Below are positions 14,080 through 16,094 of a DNA stretch of 16,094 bases, in pieces. The stretch lies in NCBI GenBank assembly GCA_031552995.1, contig JAVBMB010000007.1:1-16094 (forward strand). The letters run 5' to 3'. This DNA is from JAVBMB01 sp031552995. Lineage in GTDB: Bacteria > Bacillota > Clostridia > Oscillospirales > Butyricicoccaceae. A program made the position numbers and the translations under genes. How positions within the stretch are numbered: the stretch's first letter is position 1; each line of letters begins with the position of its first letter. A model generated the notes under the pieces. It did no database searches. It had not been told where the DNA came from and saw nothing but the letters and a program-made list of their open reading frames with translations.

Positions 14080-14301
14080 ATGGGACTTATAGCAATAGGC
14101 GCCGGCATAGCGGTGCTCACAGGTCTTGGGGCCGGCCTCGGCATGGGCATCGCCACAGGTAAGGCGGTCGAGGCGGTCGCAAGGCAGCCCGAGGCTTCGG
14201 GCAAGATAAACACACTGCTTTTGCTGGGTATGGCGCTCACCGAGTCGACGGCCATCTACGGCTTTGTCACGGCGCTTATCATGATATTCACGATGACCTG
14301 A
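14080..14301 (+). CDS. atpE: ATP synthase F0 subunit c
   Basis: The 73-aa proteolipid forms the rotating ring. Two membrane helices flank the polar loop GKAVEAVARQPEASGKI (27-43) that contacts gamma and epsilon. The ion-binding carboxylate is Glu55 in MALTESTAIYG. Ser56, Thr57 and Tyr60 match the sodium-type ES(T)...Y pattern of Ilyobacter-like c rings, but the position of the sodium-coordinating Gln in helix 1 is Met22 (GLGMG), so ion choice is ambiguous. The first helix contains GAGLGMGIATGKA, the usual glycine-packing stripe. GAGGTG lies 8 nt before the ATG. A small hairpin (14042-14054) lies in the 57-nt gap after atpB. Confidence 0.96.
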   Translation: MGLIAIGAGIAVLTGLGAGLGMGIATGKAVEAVARQPEASGKINTLLLLGMALTESTAIYGFVTALIMIFTMT

Positions 14302-14363
14302 TGCGGCGTTACGCTCGCTGGCGCAGCATGTTGGGTTCAGCCGATGATATGTGAGGTGAAATT

Positions 14364-14840
14364 ATGCCGGATTTTCGTATGATTCTGCTGCACGCGTTAA
14401 ATGTCGCGGTGCTGTATATAATTTTAAGATATTTGCTGTATAAGCCCGTAAAGGGCTTTATGGACGCGCGGCAAAAGAAGATTGACGGCCAGCTGAGCGC
14501 TGCCGAGGGCAGCCTGCAGCAAGCGAAAGAGAGCGAAGCTGAGTGCCGGGCGATGCTTGAGAATGCCCGCAAAGAGGGGCACACAATGATAAACGACGCC
14601 GCGCTGCACGCCAAGGAGAACGCCGACGACATCATTAAAATGGCGGAGGAAAAGGCGAGGGAAATCATTAAGCAGGCGCGCGAGGACATAGAGGAAGAGA
14701 AGCGCAATCTGCAGCAGGAGCTAAAAGACCAGGTAAGCGACCTGTCGGTGGCGCTGGCGGCGCAGATACTGCACCGCGAGGTGCGCGTTGAGGATAATAA
14801 TGAGGTCATCCGCGCGTTTTTTGAGGAAAAGCCGGTATGA
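14364..14840 (+). CDS. atpF: ATP synthase F0 subunit b
   Basis: The 158-aa peripheral-stalk subunit has an N-terminal membrane helix (about 6-25, ILLHALNVAVLYIILRYLLY). It is followed by the conserved KPVKGFMDARQKKIDGQL and then an almost uninterrupted charged helix to the C-terminus, with Ala-rich heptads (AAEGSLQQAKESEAECRAML...) forming the right-handed coiled coil. It has the normal length. GAGGTG precedes the ATG by 5 nt. The stop overlaps the delta ATG by 4 nt (ATGA), coupling the two stalk subunits. Only one b gene is present before delta, so the stalk would be a homodimer. Confidence 0.95.
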   Translation: MPDFRMILLHALNVAVLYIILRYLLYKPVKGFMDARQKKIDGQLSAAEGSLQQAKESEAECRAMLENARKEGHTMINDAALHAKENADDIIKMAEEKAREIIKQAREDIEEEKRNLQQELKDQVSDLSVALAAQILHREVRVEDNNEVIRAFFEEKPV

Positions 14841-15055
14841 TTCACGGTAAGCTTAAAAGCGGCGCGTCGATGAGCGAGGAGCAAATCCGCCGCATAGAGC
14901 GCGGATTTGCCGAAAAGCTCGGCGATTGGGTCCGCCTCGCCGTCGAGGTGGATGAGACATTAATCGGCGGCTTTATGGCCATCATCGACGGCATCGTATA
15001 TGACGCGTCATATAAATCCCAGTTGACCGAGCTGAAGCATTTTTTGAAGGAATAG
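14837..15055 (+). CDS. atpH: ATP synthase F1 delta subunit, C-terminal domain only (short form)
   Basis: Delta (OSCP) joins the b stalk to the top of F1. The 72 aa match only the C-terminal part of a normal protein of about 180 aa. SEEQIRRIERGFAEKLGDWVRLAVEVDETLIGGF (13-46) and IIDGIVYDASYKSQLTELKHFL (49-70) correspond to the usual EKKLG..V...VD..LIGG....I.....D.S...QLE.L...L pattern. The N-terminal six-helix domain that binds the alpha subunits is missing. It is not encoded in another frame nearby, because atpF is intact up to the overlapping ATGA. Either this lineage uses a minimal delta or the gene is a deletion derivative. The intact frame, tight overlap with atpF and conserved motifs argue for a functional short protein. 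Confidence 0.8.
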   Translation: MIHGKLKSGASMSEEQIRRIERGFAEKLGDWVRLAVEVDETLIGGFMAIIDGIVYDASYKSQLTELKHFLKE

Positions 15056-15056
15056 C

Positions 15057-15074
15057 GCGCGGCAAACGCCGCGC
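15057..15074 (+). other. Hairpin between atpH and atpA
   Basis: GCGCGGC (15057-15063) and GCCGCGC (15068-15074) form a perfect 7-bp stem with loop AAAC, starting 1 nt after the atpH stop. Only a short T4 follows 7 nt later, so it is a poor terminator. It may be an RNA-processing or stability element that lets F0 and F1 genes be expressed at different levels. Confidence 0.45.
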
Positions 15075-15115
15075 CCGCGATTTTGCAGATTATTGACTGA
15101 AGAGGCAACGATTTT

Positions 15116-16094
15116 ATGGATGATGTTAGCCGCCAGATAGGGCAGGAGATAAAAAAGCGGCTCAAGGCCTATCACGCCAGGCCGCTTGTATATGAATACG
15201 GTGAGGTTAAGAGCTGCGCCGACGGCATCGTAACATGCGTCGGCCTGCCGAAGTGCCGCTATGGCGAGCTGCTGGAGTTTGAAAACGACGCGTACGGCAT
15301 CGCGCTGAATATGGACCTGAACGGCGTGGGCGCCGTGCTGCTTAACGGCATAGAGGATACGCGTGTCGGCTCGGTTGTCAAGGGCACGGGGCGCGTGCTT
15401 GAAATACCTGTCGGCAAGGGCTTCCTCGGGCGGGTCATCGACCCTATAGGCCGCCCGATAGACGGGCACGGGCCGATATTTTCGGGCAAGATACGCCCGA
15501 TAGAGACTGAGGCGCCGTCGATTATCGACCGCGCGCCGGTCGACACGCCGATGCAGACCGGCATCCTGTCGATTGACAGCATGATACCGGTCGGACGCGG
15601 ACAGAGGGAGCTTATCATCGGCGACAGGCAGACGGGCAAGACGTCCATCGCCGTAGACGCAATTATAAACCAGCGCGGCGAGGATGTCATAAGCATCTAT
15701 GTGGCCATAGGGCAAAAGGCGTCCAGCGTCGCGAATATAGTGAATGAGCTGACGCGCGCAGGCGCGCTGGCGAACACGATTGTCATCGTGTCGACGGCGT
15801 CCGACTGCGCGGCCATGCAGTACATTACACCGTATTCCGCCTGCGCGCTCGCCGAGGAGTTTATGTACGACGGCAAGGATGTGCTAATAGTCTACGACGA
15901 CCTCAGCAAGCACGCCGTCGCTTACCGCTCGATGTCGCTTCTGCTTCGCCGCCCGCCGGGCCGAGAGGCGTACCCCGGCGACGTGTTCTACCTGCACAGC
16001 AGGCTGCTTGAGCGCGCGGCGCGGCTGTCACCCCGGCTTGGCGGCGGGTCGATTACGGCGCTTCCCATCGTCGAGACGATGGCGGGCGATATAT
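15116..16094 (+). CDS. atpA: ATP synthase F1 alpha subunit (partial, runs off the right edge)
   Basis: The first 326 residues are present of about 500. The N-terminal helix DVSRQIGQEIKKRLKAYH (3-20) is the part that normally binds delta and is retained. It is followed by the beta-barrel domain (EYGEVKSCADGIVTCVGL...), then RVIDPIGRPIDGHGPI (106-121). The alpha-type Walker A GDRQTGKTS (169-177, Lys175) distinguishes it from the beta subunit, and LIVYDDLSKHAVAYR (257-271) carries the Walker B Asp. RRPPGREAYPGDVFYLHSRLLERAARL is highly conserved. The start ATG at 15116 has AGAGG about 10 nt upstream. The arginine finger and C-terminal domain lie beyond the window. The remaining atpG, atpD and atpC are expected downstream. 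Confidence 0.96.
   Translation, partial: MDDVSRQIGQEIKKRLKAYHARPLVYEYGEVKSCADGIVTCVGLPKCRYGELLEFENDAYGIALNMDLNGVGAVLLNGIEDTRVGSVVKGTGRVLEIPVGKGFLGRVIDPIGRPIDGHGPIFSGKIRPIETEAPSIIDRAPVDTPMQTGILSIDSMIPVGRGQRELIIGDRQTGKTSIAVDAIINQRGEDVISIYVAIGQKASSVANIVNELTRAGALANTIVIVSTASDCAAMQYITPYSACALAEEFMYDGKDVLIVYDDLSKHAVAYRSMSLLLRRPPGREAYPGDVFYLHSRLLERAARLSPRLGGGSITALPIVETMAGDI

Noticed and set aside
1..16094. Defence island, prophage, CRISPR or transposon
   Set aside because: No repeats in arrays, integrase, transposase, restriction or toxin-antitoxin motifs were seen. The zeta-toxin-like resemblance of the gene at 383-934 is only a shared kinase fold and it has no antitoxin partner.

Overview
The window looks like chromosomal core DNA from a GC-rich member of the Clostridia (Bacillota). 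The clues are Shine-Dalgarno sequences of the AGGAGG/GAGGTG type before nearly every gene, a class A (not Bacillus-type class B) RNase P RNA, M42 aminopeptidases, a methionine-gamma-lyase-like PLP protein, and a bacterial F-type ATP synthase operon. The genus cannot be named from sequence alone. I see no tRNA, 5S/16S/23S rRNA, CRISPR array, insertion sequence or prophage.

Layout. (1) 1-2300, mainly minus strand: a 38-aa orphan protein (plus strand) between two terminators, a P-loop kinase-like protein, a FadR-type GntR regulator translationally coupled to a 67-aa membrane protein, and upstream of these rnpB. (2) 2335-9711, plus strand: a consensus promoter divergent from rnpB drives a tightly packed operon of murD, four consecutive M42-family aminopeptidase paralogues, a PLP-dependent C-S lyase-like protein and ruvC. 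It ends in a bidirectional terminator. (3) 9756-12330, minus strand: a three-gene ABC-2 exporter operon (ATPase, permease, permease) with its own promoter. (4) 12624 to the right edge, plus strand: the start of the ATP synthase operon, with a small AtpI-position membrane protein, a doubtful 49-aa ORF, atpB, atpE, atpF, a very short atpH and atpA (cut by the window end).

How the genes work together. MurD makes a peptidoglycan precursor. The M42 enzymes would form cytosolic peptide-trimming complexes, and their fusion into one transcript suggests they may assemble as mixed oligomers. The atp genes encode the membrane proton or sodium motor and the first part of F1.

Most unusual points. The four M42 genes fall into two active-site subtypes. 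The a-subunit gene carries an internal duplication of its first membrane helix and the following helix. The delta subunit is only 72 aa and consists of the C-terminal domain alone. The c-subunit carries only part of the known sodium-binding signature.
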